64,000 nucleotides of DNA from contig CAKRDD010000012.1 of NCBI GenBank assembly GCA_934309345.1, positions 28,549 to 92,548 of the forward strand. Direction: 5' to 3'. Origin of the DNA: an uncultured Mediterraneibacter sp. (lineage in GTDB: Bacteria > Bacillota > Clostridia > Lachnospirales > Lachnospiraceae). The translations under genes were made by a program, and so were the position numbers. The notes beneath the pieces were generated by a model, which had not been told where the DNA came from, searched no databases, and saw only the letters and a program-made list of their open reading frames with translations. Every line of letters begins with the position of its first letter. Position 1 is the stretch's first letter. Positions 26,306 through 35,537 of the stretch are shown here, piece by piece.

Positions 26306-26659
26306 ATGAAGAATACAAATTCTGTGCTGGTTGGCGAACGCATCAAAAAACAACGTCTGTTAAATGGGTATTCAAGAGAAATACTGGCGGAAATGGCGGA
26401 TATAACTCCACGCTTCTGCTATGATCTGGAATTGGGACTAAAAAACATGTCTGTAAATACATTATTAAAAATCTCGGAAGCTCTTAACGTTTCCGTAGAT
26501 TATCTGCTCTTCGGGCCCGATTCACGCTCTGATGATTATACTTCTATAGTCAGTCTGATAGAAACCTGTCCTGCTACCAAATTAAATCATCTGGAACAGA
26601 TTATTTCCCATTATATCCAGGCAATATCTGAGGAGAAAAAAGTTGATACAAATGAATAA
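26306..26659 (+). CDS. XRE-family transcriptional regulator
   Basis: 117-residue Cro/CI-type DNA-binding protein. The helix-turn-helix at about residues 9-63 reads GERIKKQRLLNGYSREILAE and continues with TPRFCYDLELG. The C-terminal half is helical and has no known domain. The ATG at 26306 follows AAAAAGGAG; a GTG at 26294 overlaps that site. It is divergent from the cohesin-dockerin operon and the only regulator inside the repeat-bounded segment, so it is the natural candidate to control the island. Confidence 0.8.
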   Translation: MKNTNSVLVGERIKKQRLLNGYSREILAEMADITPRFCYDLELGLKNMSVNTLLKISEALNVSVDYLLFGPDSRSDDYTSIVSLIETCPATKLNHLEQIISHYIQAISEEKKVDTNE

Positions 26660-27085
26660 AAAATAGAACTGTAGATTGTCAAATAAATTTGAACACTTTT
26701 TCAGAAAAAAAGAACCGTCTCTCGGCCATTACAGCCAAGAGGCGGTGTCTATAAAAGGAATAAAGAAAACTGAACCATTATATTGACAATACAAATACCT
26801 GGCATTCATTGCATACTCTGTTCACTTTCAACTTCCGATTTTTCCACTTCTTTTCAATTCTACCTTACATATGATCTTTCTCAGTTATTTTGCGAATGAC
26901 CCGGCATGGATTTCTCGCTTCTTTATCTTTCGCTTATGCCAAAGATGAATATAGATTTCTTTGAAAGGTTTATGATTTTCCTTCACACTGACGTGAATGG
27001 CGGTTCGCTTTGCGCGGAGAGTAAAACTTAGCTCCGATTACATAGATCATCTCTTTTGAGAAATCTTGGAAAGGAGAATTAGCCT
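26660..27085. other. Intergenic region and leader of toxin copy 2
   Basis: No gene seen in the first 320 bp. A hairpin at 26715-26747 (CCGTCTCTCGGC / GCCAAGAGGCGG) may end the XRE transcript. From 26981 the sequence is the repeated leader of the toxin-like gene. Its upstream part, including the GGTGCTAC stretch present in copy 1, is missing here. Confidence 0.5.
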
Positions 27086-27187
27086 ATGCTGACCATTACT
27101 GACCTGATCGCAGTGATCTCACTGTGTGCGACTTTTTATAGTCTTGGTTACGTGCGTGGAAAGCATGATTCCAAGACGCAAAAATAA
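27086..27187 (+). CDS. Small hydrophobic peptide, putative type I toxin, copy 2
   Basis: The coding sequence and ribosome site are identical to copy 1 (8052-8153): 33 residues, one membrane helix, tail GKHDSKTQK. The far leader differs: the promoter-like boxes of copy 1 are absent and only TATGAT near 26971 remains, so this copy may be silent or use another promoter. The antisense promoter on the minus strand is intact. Confidence 0.62.
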   Translation: MLTITDLIAVISLCATFYSLGYVRGKHDSKTQK

Positions 27188-27222
27188 CCGCCCAGCCTAA
27201 GAAACTTGTGCGGTTATTTTTA
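27181..27222. terminator. Bidirectional terminator, copy 2
   Basis: AAATAACCGC and GCGGTTATTT flank a loop that differs from that of copy 1 while the stem is conserved, as expected for a selected hairpin. Confidence 0.7.
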
Positions 27223-27267
27223 ACCATATAAACTATCAGGCGAACCGTCATCGGTAGCACCTTTCTA
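27184..27267 (-). ncRNA. Putative antisense antitoxin RNA, copy 2
   Basis: Minus-strand TTGACA (27302-27297), 17 bp and TGCTAGTAT would start an RNA near 27267 running into the shared terminator. It lies directly downstream of the ZIP copy 2 gene on the same strand. Confidence 0.5.
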
Positions 27268-27324
27268 TTTATTATACTAGCATTTCTTTTTTCTTATGTC
27301 AAATAAATCTTTTAAGATCCCCTA

Positions 27325-28101
27325 TCATCCCAACGCCACATCCAGAACCATCATCAAACTGAACCCAACCGCAAAGAAAACTGTACCGATATTAGAATGC
27401 TCCCCTTGCGACATTTCCGGAATCAGTTCTTCAACCACAACGTAAAGCATTGCTCCTGCTGCAAAGCTCAGTAAATATGGTAATGCCGGGATTATCAGCT
27501 GCGCAGCAATGATTGTAAGTACTGCTCCAACCGGTTCGACCACACCCGAAAGCACACCTCCAAGAAATGCCTTCCCTTTACTTTCTCCTTCGGCTCTAAG
27601 CGGCAAAGATATAATTGCTCCTTCCGGGAAATTCTGAATTGCAATTCCAAGTGATAAAGCAAGCGCACTCGCTGCCGTAATCTGTGTATTTCCTGCAAGA
27701 AAACCTGCATACATTACACCAACTGCCATCCCCTCAGGAATATTATGCAGTGTAACCGCCAGTACCATCATCGTTGTACGCCCAAGCTTGCTTTTAGGGC
27801 CTTCTGACTGTTCACTTCCTACATGAAGGTGTGGAATCAAATGATCCAGCGTAAGCAAAAACAACACGCCGATCCAAAAACCGACTACTGCCGGGAAAAA
27901 TGATAAAGCTCCCATATTTTCAGATTGTTCAATCGCCGGAATCAAAAGACTCCAGATGGATGCTGCAACCATTACCCCTGCGGCAAATCCTGCAAGTGCA
28001 CGCTGCACCTGTTTTCTAAGTGTTTTTTTCATAAAAAGCACACATGCTGCACCGAGCGTTGTTCCGATGAATGGAATCAGTATACCAGGAAAAATTTCCA
28101 T
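27325..28101 (-). CDS. ZIP family divalent metal transporter, copy 2
   Basis: 258 residues with the same features as copy 1: HNIPEG and QNFPEG metal motifs and a His-rich loop. Substitutions are conservative apart from Pro5 in place of Leu5. The promoter (TTGCTA, 17 bp, TATACT) is closer to consensus than in copy 1, so this is probably the main expressed copy. The leader has the same attenuator-like hairpin and palindrome. Confidence 0.9.
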   Translation of the reverse strand: MEIFPGILIPFIGTTLGAACVLFMKKTLRKQVQRALAGFAAGVMVAASIWSLLIPAIEQSENMGALSFFPAVVGFWIGVLFLLTLDHLIPHLHVGSEQSEGPKSKLGRTTMMVLAVTLHNIPEGMAVGVMYAGFLAGNTQITAASALALSLGIAIQNFPEGAIISLPLRAEGESKGKAFLGGVLSGVVEPVGAVLTIIAAQLIIPALPYLLSFAAGAMLYVVVEELIPEMSQGEHSNIGTVFFAVGFSLMMVLDVALG

Positions 28102-28121
28102 TTACGCATCTCCTTTCTTTG

Positions 28122-28135
28122 TTAGTTTTAACTAA
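28122..28135. promoter_or_regulatory. Palindrome in ZIP copy 2 leader
   Basis: TTAGTT..AACTAA, conserved with copy 1 at the same distance from the start codon; a possible metalloregulator site. Confidence 0.4.
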
Positions 28136-28149
28136 CTAATCATTTTCTA

Positions 28150-28191
28150 AAAATCCGTATGAAACCGAAACTGTAATTTCACACGGATTAT
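28150..28191 (-). terminator. Attenuator-like hairpin in ZIP copy 2 leader
   Basis: Minus-strand AATCCGTGTGAAA pairs with TTTCATACGGATT and is followed by TTTTAG. Loop and stem bases differ from copy 1 but pairing is kept. Confidence 0.55.
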
Positions 28192-28205
28192 TTTTTCTCT
28201 AGTTC

Positions 28206-28234
28206 AGTATATCACTTAAGAAATTGTGTAGCAA
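28206..28234 (-). promoter_or_regulatory. Promoter of ZIP copy 2
   Basis: Minus-strand TTGCTA and TATACT, 17 bp apart; the predicted start lies about 15 nt before the leader hairpin. Confidence 0.55.
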
Positions 28235-28358
28235 GAAGCAACTTTTCTGCCTGATCACTTTTTTGCGCAATTCATCTCCCACCTGCAGAGGAAGGAGAAT
28301 TCTTGCTATATTATGTTAAAATCCCACACCATCTGTTATTTCTTTCAAGAATGCCTTT

Positions 28359-30449
28359 TTATAAATCTTCCTGTATTTTGACGTCACTGTTATCTGCCAG
28401 ACACTGTTTTAACACAGTGATCATTTTTTCCCCATCCAATGGTTTTGCAATATGACCGTTCATTCCTGCATTTTTTGCCATCTGTATATCTTCCGCAAAA
28501 GCATTCGCAGTCATGGCAATAATCGGTATGGCGGCTTTTTTCCGGTTTTCCATCTGCCGTATCTTTGCAGTCGCTTCATATCCATTTAACCTCGGCATCT
28601 GAATATCCATGAGAATCAGCGCATAATATCCATCCTCTGCTTGTCCCAGCATATCACAGCATTCCTGACCATCTTTTGCCCAGGCAGTCAAAATCCCCTC
28701 TTCTTTCAACAGTTCTATCGCAATTTCAGCATTTAATTCATTATCTTCCGCAAGAAGAATTCGCTTTCCAATACTCTTATCAGATATAACAGACTGTTCC
28801 GACTCTTTCTTTTTGTATACATCCTCTTCTGATGCAATCTCCAGTGGAATTTCCACTGTGAATTTTGTTCCTTTCCCCTGTTCGCTTTCTACATAAATCT
28901 TTCCGCCCATCAGTTCAACAAAAGATTTCACAATAGAAAGTCCAAGACCAGTACCGACCACTTTATTCTCTGTCGCTGTATGTTCTCTTGAAAATTCATC
29001 AAAAATATGTGGAAGGTATTCCTGCTTCATCCCTATTCCGGTATCTTCACAGATGAATACATACCATGCTTTTTTATCATCTGATGCTGTTTCCGTAATA
29101 TTTACATGAATCGCCTGACCGTTTGGAGTATATTTGATTGCATTACTCACTATATTTAAATATATTTCCTGAAGTTTTGTCTTATCACAGACCGCATATT
29201 TATGCTGTACATTTGTATCTATCGAATATTGAATTTCCTTCGATTGGATAGCAGATTCAAATACTGTATTCACAGAATAAAACATTTCACTCAAATTCTC
29301 TGCCTGCATTTTTAACACAGCTGTTCCACTTTCAATGCGAGCCCTTTCCAGCACCTGATCAATAATCGTCATCAGAAAATTGCCCGAGGACTTGATCTTT
29401 CCTAAATACTCTCTTGCTTTTTCCTCGTTCTTAAGATTCTTTCCGAGAAGATCTGAAAATCCAATAATTGCATTCATCGGGGTTCGGATGTCATGACTCA
29501 TATTAAACAGAAATCGTGTTTTTGCCTCACTTGCTTCTTTTGCCTGTTCTGCCGATTTTTTCAATTCAGCTGCATACTGCTTCTCTCGACGTTTTTTGCT
29601 GCAGATCTGATCAAAAATAGTAGCACCCATCATGGCAATTATGAGGGCTGATACAATAACAGCAATCCATTGATAAATTGAAATCCATCCCTCCTTTGGT
29701 ACGATATCCACATACCATGTGTAATTAGGAATCTCACACTCTACCGTAAGGCTATTCTCAGGCATATGTTCCTGATTTTGAGTCAGAACAATCCGATCAT
29801 CGGTATTCTCATCGTTCGTCCATATCTCATAACAGTATGATGCTTCGTTTAGCCGTTCCAGGCCAATTTCATCTATAAATTTATCCCAGTCGATGACTGT
29901 AATCACAAACCCCCAAAAGGTGTCATTTCCTATGATATTATCCTGGTAAACAGGATGGAACAACAAAGCTCCTGTTCCACCCTGTTTTAATTCATATGGA
30001 CCTCCAAGAGTATATTTTCCTGTTTCTTTGGCACGCTTTGCGTCTCCACTGCGTTCATGCTCTGTCAACATATCCATTCCAAAAGCCTGCTCATTTCCCT
30101 GCTCTGGGAAAATATCAGTAATAATCCCATCCGGTGCGAGTTCGAATGCTTTTACAACACCTGCCTCATTCGGAAACATTTCTGCCAATTCTGAGAATGT
30201 AGTCTGATTCAGATCATATCCTGCAAGAATCACGTTTTCAAGAAATTCTGAAAGTTCAACATACTGATCTAATTGTGCATTGATCCGCTTTACTGTACTT
30301 TTTGCAGTATACGCAGCTGCTGTCTTTTTTTCTTTCGCTATGTTATTTACAATAATACAACCCCCAAAAAGTGCTGTTATAAAAATAAGTAAGCCAATGA
30401 TCCAACTGTATCTTTTTATCTGTTTAGAAACGGTACTTCCCTTTTCCAT
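28359..30449 (-). CDS. CHASE-domain hybrid sensor histidine kinase
   Basis: 696 residues: an N-terminal membrane helix (about 13-36), an extracellular CHASE-type sensor (about 60-250, with FELAPDGIITDIFP and a WGFVITVIDWDKF core), a second membrane helix (about 258-280), and a HisKA domain with phosphoacceptor His319 (NMSHDIRTPMN). A HATPase domain (NAIKYTPNG, DTGIG, GTGLGLSI) and a C-terminal receiver with ILMDIQMPR follow. CHASE sensors bind small ligands. No output response regulator is adjacent, so its partner is unknown. The start has only a weak site, AGAGG. Confidence 0.88.
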   Translation of the reverse strand: MEKGSTVSKQIKRYSWIIGLLIFITALFGGCIIVNNIAKEKKTAAAYTAKSTVKRINAQLDQYVELSEFLENVILAGYDLNQTTFSELAEMFPNEAGVVKAFELAPDGIITDIFPEQGNEQAFGMDMLTEHERSGDAKRAKETGKYTLGGPYELKQGGTGALLFHPVYQDNIIGNDTFWGFVITVIDWDKFIDEIGLERLNEASYCYEIWTNDENTDDRIVLTQNQEHMPENSLTVECEIPNYTWYVDIVPKEGWISIYQWIAVIVSALIIAMMGATIFDQICSKKRREKQYAAELKKSAEQAKEASEAKTRFLFNMSHDIRTPMNAIIGFSDLLGKNLKNEEKAREYLGKIKSSGNFLMTIIDQVLERARIESGTAVLKMQAENLSEMFYSVNTVFESAIQSKEIQYSIDTNVQHKYAVCDKTKLQEIYLNIVSNAIKYTPNGQAIHVNITETASDDKKAWYVFICEDTGIGMKQEYLPHIFDEFSREHTATENKVVGTGLGLSIVKSFVELMGGKIYVESEQGKGTKFTVEIPLEIASEEDVYKKKESEQSVISDKSIGKRILLAEDNELNAEIAIELLKEEGILTAWAKDGQECCDMLGQAEDGYYALILMDIQMPRLNGYEATAKIRQMENRKKAAIPIIAMTANAFAEDIQMAKNAGMNGHIAKPLDGEKMITVLKQCLADNSDVKIQEDL

Positions 30450-30578
30450 TTACTGTTGCCTCTTCATCTTCAATGTTTTCTGTTATTTTTAATTATATCA
30501 TGTCATGTTTTTTCATGTCTATTTTTTTCTCCAGTAAACGGATAACAAGTTCTTTCATTGTCTGCTGCTTTCCTTATG

Positions 30579-31925
30579 TCAAATAGATCTTTTCAGCATT
30601 ACCAGCATTGTAATAAAACACAAGCTTCCACCGATTACATTTGAGATTGGCTCTGCTAAGAACACCCCTCTCGTCCCCATGTGAAATGCATATGGGAACA
30701 AATATGTCAGTGGCACAACGATAAATACTTTTCTAAGTAATGAGAAGAAAATTGCCTGCTTCTTTTTGTTCAATGATTTGAAAACCGTCTGCCCAACATA
30801 CTGCAGATCCATAAATATAAATGCTGCGAAATAAAGTTTCAGTGCTTCTACGCAATCGGCAAGTAATTCACTGTCTGTGCTGAAAATTCCGATCAGAAAT
30901 TCCGGTTCGAAAATAATCACGCTCCACGTAATTGCTGTATAAATCAATATCATACAAGTCAATACGCGGATAGCTTTCTTGACTTTCTTCGGACGCTGAG
31001 CTCCATAATTATAGCTCAAGATCGGAGAAGTTCCTTCATTGATAGCATAGATCGGAGTTTCCACCATCTGACGAACACTTGATACGATCGTCATAACAGA
31101 GATATATACATCACCGCCAATTCCTGACAAGACACTGTTGCAGCATATTGTTACCAGACTATTGGTCAGCTGCATGATAAACCCTGCACTTCCAAGGCTC
31201 ACAATATTCTTCGCATCATCTCTACATGCTTTCCATTCTCCTTTTGACAGCACCCGCACTTTCAATTCCGCTTTCTTTCTCAAGAAATAAAATACATATG
31301 CTGCCGATAAAGTCTGGGAGATGATTGTTGCGATTGCCGCTCCTTTTATGCCTAAATTCAATCCAAATATAAACAATGGGTCCAGAATCAGATTGGCAAC
31401 GGCTCCAATTGTAACCGATAACATTCCTGAAGTTGCATATCCCTGCGCATTAATAAATGGGTTCATCCCCGTTGCAATCATAGATGGGACTGTTCCGATC
31501 AAATAAATCATCATGTATGGATATGCGTAAGACAGCCCTTCTTCCGACGCCCCGAACAACACCAGAATCGGACTTGCGAACAGCATTCCGATCACCATCA
31601 ATACCACTCCACAAATACACAGCATTGAAAATGATGTATTCATGATCGTTTCCGCTCTTTTTATATTTCCTTTTCCTCTGTTGATTGAAAATATCGGGGC
31701 TCCGCCACTTCCAAATAAATTGCTGAATGCAGTGATGATCACAATGATTGGAAAGCACAATCCCACTGCTCCAAGCGCTGTTGTTCCCACGGACGGAATC
31801 CTGGCAATATAAATCCGATCCACAATGTTGTACAAAAGACTCAGTATCTGAGCCACAAGCATCGGTAACGCTGCTCCCAAAATATTTCCTGTAACTGTTC
31901 CGTGGTCAAAATCAATCTGTTTCAT
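30579..31925 (-). CDS. MATE family efflux transporter
   Basis: 448-residue, 12-helix Na+/H+-coupled multidrug/toxin extrusion protein of the DinF/MepA-like branch (start KQIDFDHGTVTGNILGAALP; LFGSGGAPIFSINRGKG). It begins 3 bp after the stop of the ureidoglycolate-lyase-like gene, so the pair is an operon. The substrate is unknown. Confidence 0.88.
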   Translation of the reverse strand: MKQIDFDHGTVTGNILGAALPMLVAQILSLLYNIVDRIYIARIPSVGTTALGAVGLCFPIIVIITAFSNLFGSGGAPIFSINRGKGNIKRAETIMNTSFSMLCICGVVLMVIGMLFASPILVLFGASEEGLSYAYPYMMIYLIGTVPSMIATGMNPFINAQGYATSGMLSVTIGAVANLILDPLFIFGLNLGIKGAAIATIISQTLSAAYVFYFLRKKAELKVRVLSKGEWKACRDDAKNIVSLGSAGFIMQLTNSLVTICCNSVLSGIGGDVYISVMTIVSSVRQMVETPIYAINEGTSPILSYNYGAQRPKKVKKAIRVLTCMILIYTAITWSVIIFEPEFLIGIFSTDSELLADCVEALKLYFAAFIFMDLQYVGQTVFKSLNKKKQAIFFSLLRKVFIVVPLTYLFPYAFHMGTRGVFLAEPISNVIGGSLCFITMLVMLKRSI

Positions 31926-31927
31926 CT

Positions 31928-32416
31928 TTATAATATTATCTTAAACCAATCTTTCTCTTCAAATTCAACAACCGTACAATCATTTGCATAAGTACATTCC
32001 GGAAGTACGATCATTGCATGAAGTACCTCATTATTCGCCGGAAGTGGACACAAATGCCAGATCGCTGCATTGATCTTTACCATGCATCCCTTTGGTACAA
32101 GGAAAGCCTTCGCAAGTTCCGGAACCGGTGTTCCGCCGGAAGCAGGTGCAACATGGATAAGCATGTCGTCATCGAGAGCAACAATCCCTTCCCATGTAGT
32201 TGTATGATATTCCGCCATCTTGACAATTCTTTCGTCCTTGCGAACTTCAATCGGTGAAAATGCCATTGTTCCAACACAGGTTCCTGAGATGCGGTCCGGA
32301 TAGAATTTATGAATCTCTCCCTCCAGTGGATATCCCTCTGGTTCTGTCATACTGCAAAATGTTCCGTACGGTGCAAAATCTGCTGCATTAATCTTTACTG
32401 CTTTTACTTCTCTCAT
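31928..32416 (-). CDS. Ureidoglycolate lyase-like (AllA-type) protein
   Basis: 162-residue cupin-type protein resembling AllA: early FAPYGTFCSM motif, GTMAFSPIEVRKDERIVKMA, and later HVAPASGGTPVPE and INAAIWHLCPLP. AllA splits ureidoglycolate to glyoxylate and urea in allantoin use, but no other purine-ring genes are nearby. A related, uncharacterised role is possible. The ATG at 32416 follows AAAGGAGG. The MATE gene follows immediately. Confidence 0.6.
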   Translation of the reverse strand: MREVKAVKINAADFAPYGTFCSMTEPEGYPLEGEIHKFYPDRISGTCVGTMAFSPIEVRKDERIVKMAEYHTTTWEGIVALDDDMLIHVAPASGGTPVPELAKAFLVPKGCMVKINAAIWHLCPLPANNEVLHAMIVLPECTYANDCTVVEFEEKDWFKIIL

Positions 32417-32550
32417 CGAGTAAGTCCTCCTTTGTTTTAATATAATCGTATCGCTGATGGAAAGCAGACCAGCTTGCTCCACTCTCACTACCAACTCATT
32501 ACGTCTAGTATATCATAATCAGGACCAATAGCGGGTGGTTTTTTGTTTCT

Positions 32551-32652
32551 ATGGATTCTGGTCTATTGACTCTATACAAGGGAAACCGAATCACTACGGA
32601 AACAGCTCTGGAATATGCTGCAAATCCGGAAATGTTGAAACGTAAAATGTAA
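32551..32652 (+). pseudogene. C-terminal remnant of a PilT-type twitching ATPase
   Basis: The plus-strand frame reads MDSGLLTLYKGNRITTETAL followed by EYAANPEMLKRKM and a stop. This matches the conserved end of PilT (..LYKKGKIT.EEAL.YASNPEELKR). The rest of the roughly 350-residue ATPase is missing and no other pilus gene is near, so it is a relic of a lost type IV pilus locus. Confidence 0.65.
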
Positions 32653-32693
32653 CGTCTTCTTTCCGGATTCGCAAACATTTAATATCCAGTAAT

Positions 32694-34094
32694 TTATGCA
32701 ATTAAATCTGCGAATCCTGTGGATACAAGGAACAGGACAAGCATTACGACCGGAACAACATAACGGATCATAAAGCGGTACATACCTGCACGTTTGAATT
32801 TCTCTCCGTTGCGTTCTACTTCTCCTATGATCCAATCCGGTCCGATTACCCAGCCGATCAGGATACTTGTCAGAAGTGAAATAAACGGCATCAGAAAGCT
32901 GTTGCTGATATAGTCCATAACATCGAGCAGCTGTCCTACGGATCCGTTCGGAAGCTTCAATTCGAAGTAGAGTTTGTTATATCCAAGACAGATCAAAACC
33001 GCTGTAATAACGGAGTAAATACCAACTACTCCACACATTTTCTTACGTGGTTTGTGATACAATTCCATACCGTTTGCAACCAGTGTCTCCATGACAGATA
33101 CGCAGGATGTCAGTGCTGCGAATCCCATCATTAGGAAGAATGCAATCGCTGCAGGACGTCCGAATACTCCCATAGCATCAAATACCTTCGGCAGTGAGAT
33201 GAAGATCAAACTCGGGCCGGAAGCCATTCCGTCATTTCCAAGGAAAACAAATACTGCTGGGATGATCATCATTCCGGCAAGAATTGCCACACCTGTGTCA
33301 AAAATCTCAATCTGATTTGTCGCTTTATTCAAATCAATGTCATTTTTCACATAAGAACCATATGTGATCATAATTCCCATGGATACACTCAGAGAGAAGA
33401 ACAGCTGGCTCATCGCATCCAGAAGAATCTCGAGGAAACGCTTCACTGTCAATCCGTGGAAATCCGGTTTCAGATAAACAGCCAGTCCCTGCATACCTGT
33501 ACGAACAGTTCCGTCTGGCGCTGTATTTGTCAATGTCAGACAGAAGATTGCAATGATCACGATCAGAAGGATCAATCCCGGCATAATAATTTTGGAGAAT
33601 TTCTCAATTCCCTTCTCTACACCGCGAAATACGATCCATGCTGTCAGCGCAAGGAAGATCAGCATAAATACGATCGGTGCAATATCTGATGTAATAAAGG
33701 ATGTGAAATATCCATCTACCGCAGCTTCTATTCCATCAGAAACAAGGTATACAAACAGATATTTTGTGATCCAACCACCGATAACGGAATAATATGTCAT
33801 GATCAGTACTGGAACGAGGAATGTCAAACGTCCCAGAAACTTCCACTTCGGGTTAAGCTCCTCAAAGGCTTTCAATGCATTTTTCTTAGTCTTTCTTCCA
33901 ATCGCAACATCTGTTGTCAGCAATACGAATCCAAAAGTCAATACAAGTACAAGATAAACTAAGAGAAACAATCCGCCTCCGTCTTTCGCACAGAGGTACG
34001 GGAATCTCCAGATATTACCAACACCTACAGCACTTCCGGCTGCCGCTAAGACGAAGCCTATCGACCCGGAAAAGCTACTTCTTTTTTCTTTCAT
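32694..34094 (-). CDS. Neurotransmitter:sodium symporter family transporter
   Basis: 466-residue bacterial NSS/SNF protein with about 11-12 helices, LeuT-like fold. Helix 1 has the family motif AAAGSAVGVGNIWRFPYL, which forms part of the Na+ and substrate site. Bacterial members import amino acids with sodium. It is a single gene with a weak ribosome site (GGGGAT). Confidence 0.88.
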   Translation of the reverse strand: MKEKRSSFSGSIGFVLAAAGSAVGVGNIWRFPYLCAKDGGGLFLLVYLVLVLTFGFVLLTTDVAIGRKTKKNALKAFEELNPKWKFLGRLTFLVPVLIMTYYSVIGGWITKYLFVYLVSDGIEAAVDGYFTSFITSDIAPIVFMLIFLALTAWIVFRGVEKGIEKFSKIIMPGLILLIVIIAIFCLTLTNTAPDGTVRTGMQGLAVYLKPDFHGLTVKRFLEILLDAMSQLFFSLSVSMGIMITYGSYVKNDIDLNKATNQIEIFDTGVAILAGMMIIPAVFVFLGNDGMASGPSLIFISLPKVFDAMGVFGRPAAIAFFLMMGFAALTSCVSVMETLVANGMELYHKPRKKMCGVVGIYSVITAVLICLGYNKLYFELKLPNGSVGQLLDVMDYISNSFLMPFISLLTSILIGWVIGPDWIIGEVERNGEKFKRAGMYRFMIRYVVPVVMLVLFLVSTGFADLIA

Positions 34095-34177
34095 GTCAAA
34101 ATCCCCACATTCATAAAGTTATTTAAAGGGCTTGAATATCAAGCCCAATAGCTATATTCTATATAAATTTCAGATAA

Positions 34178-34507
34178 ATGCAAACCGAAAAAGTTTCTTT
34201 ATGCGAAATTTTCTACACCGGACGAGTTCTTTATAGTGATATGCTAATCCGCTTTTCTTTCGTAAATCAATATAACCCACTGGAAGAAGACCTTCTGTAC
34301 ATCTTCAACCCTCTGGAACTTCGAGATTTCACAATGGGACTCTTGTGCGGTATCTCCAGTGCAGACCTTATGCCTTGTGCATTTAAATGCGTAGTCACTT
34401 TAAAACCACAGGAACACACAGAGAACTTCCGCCATCAGTTGCTTTTTACAAAGAAGGATCTTAAACGGTTAGAACAACTTAATATGCTGTTGGTGGATAA
34501 TAAATAG
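34178..34507 (+). CDS. Hypothetical protein (109 residues)
   Basis: I do not recognise this protein. It is soluble, mixed alpha/beta in look, with a central GLLCGISSADLMPCAFKCVVTLKPQ segment and a basic C-terminal helix. There is no clear ribosome site before the ATG, but a shared terminator directly after the stop supports a real transcript. It could be a remnant of a longer gene. Confidence 0.4.
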   Translation: MQTEKVSLCEIFYTGRVLYSDMLIRFSFVNQYNPLEEDLLYIFNPLELRDFTMGLLCGISSADLMPCAFKCVVTLKPQEHTENFRHQLLFTKKDLKRLEQLNMLLVDNK

Positions 34508-34520
34508 AATTAACATACAG

Positions 34521-34555
34521 TGAAAGGGTTCGGCATCTTGCCGAACCCTTCGTTT
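34521..34555. terminator. Bidirectional terminator
   Basis: GAAAGGGTTCGGCA and TGCCGAACCCTTC form a strong stem followed by GTTTTC, between the convergent hypothetical and AEC transporter genes. Confidence 0.75.
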
Positions 34556-34567
34556 TCATCTAACATA

Positions 34568-35500
34568 TCACCGCAAAACTACTGCGGATAAAATCATAAA
34601 TCCTATAATTGATACCATCGTGTATACAGAAATCGCTGATGAGTAGAATTCTTTTTTCTCTTCTCCTTCAACATACAGAGGTACGATAAACGGTGGTGGC
34701 AAAATCAACATAACAATGACGGAGATCAAGGTCAACGGCTCAGCAAAGATTCCCCCTAATGTCTTGAAGAATGCAAATACAAGTGCTGCCATGATTCCCT
34801 GTTGCACCAGACGAAGTACGATCACTTTGGAGATCTTCTTCCATGCAACTCCGATAAAGTTCATACGATATCCGATCACCACAAGGATCACTGCACTGGT
34901 CGGTGCCGCAATAAATTCACACACTCCACCGAGTACAGGACCGACGCTGCTGCTTTCAATCCATCCGCCGATTCCTGTCACACTGAGAACAACTCCTGTC
35001 AATACTGCAAGAAGTACCGGCGTTGACAAGATTCCTTTTATCACCTCTTTGGCTGTCTGACGAGTACCTCCAACACCTTTGAGCATAGCAATATATACTG
35101 TAAAGATTGCAAGTACATGTCCGATATCCATCAATGCGAACTCCGTGATCTTATCACTTCCAAGCAGAATACCAAACAGTGCATACCCCAACATTCCCGC
35201 TTCATATCCTGTCATAGTAAATGGAAAATAAGCATCGTTTTCCTTTACTAGTTTACATATAAATTTTCCAACGAAGATTCCTCCGGCTGTCACCACGAAA
35301 AGTGTAATGGGAAATATCACCGTGTCCACTTTTATGCTCGCCCTGTAAAATGTGTAGAACAGTGAGATTGGCAGAGTAAAGTTCATTACCAGTGTCTGAA
35401 ATCCCTCAATCCCTTCCTCACTGATCAGTTTTTTCTCTCTGCAGATCATGCCAATGATAAGCATGATGATCACAGGTAAGATTACTTGTAGCAGATTCAT
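34568..35500 (-). CDS. AEC family transporter (auxin efflux carrier-like)
   Basis: 310 residues, ten predicted helices, with the permease fold of the AEC family (start NLLQVILPVIIMLIIGMICR; LPISLFYTFYRASI; helix break around FIAAPTSAVILVVIGY). Bacterial members move malate, malonate or amino acids. Good ribosome site AGAGAGG. Single gene. Confidence 0.82.
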   Translation of the reverse strand: MNLLQVILPVIIMLIIGMICREKKLISEEGIEGFQTLVMNFTLPISLFYTFYRASIKVDTVIFPITLFVVTAGGIFVGKFICKLVKENDAYFPFTMTGYEAGMLGYALFGILLGSDKITEFALMDIGHVLAIFTVYIAMLKGVGGTRQTAKEVIKGILSTPVLLAVLTGVVLSVTGIGGWIESSSVGPVLGGVCEFIAAPTSAVILVVIGYRMNFIGVAWKKISKVIVLRLVQQGIMAALVFAFFKTLGGIFAEPLTLISVIVMLILPPPFIVPLYVEGEEKKEFYSSAISVYTMVSIIGFMILSAVVLR

Positions 35501-35537
35501 TTTCTTTTTCCTCTCTTTTCCATTCCATTCTGATGTA

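Larger units (their letters stand above)
26981..27312 (+). repeat. Direct repeat with toxin/antisense module, right copy
   Basis: Counterpart of 7947-8279 in the same orientation. It runs without a break into the ZIP copy 2 block. Confidence 0.8.

Noticed and set aside
30569..30600. Another copy of the antisense promoter near the MATE gene end
   Set aside because: The likeness (TTATGTCAAATAGATCTTTT) covers the coding end of the MATE gene and lacks a -10; likely coincidence.
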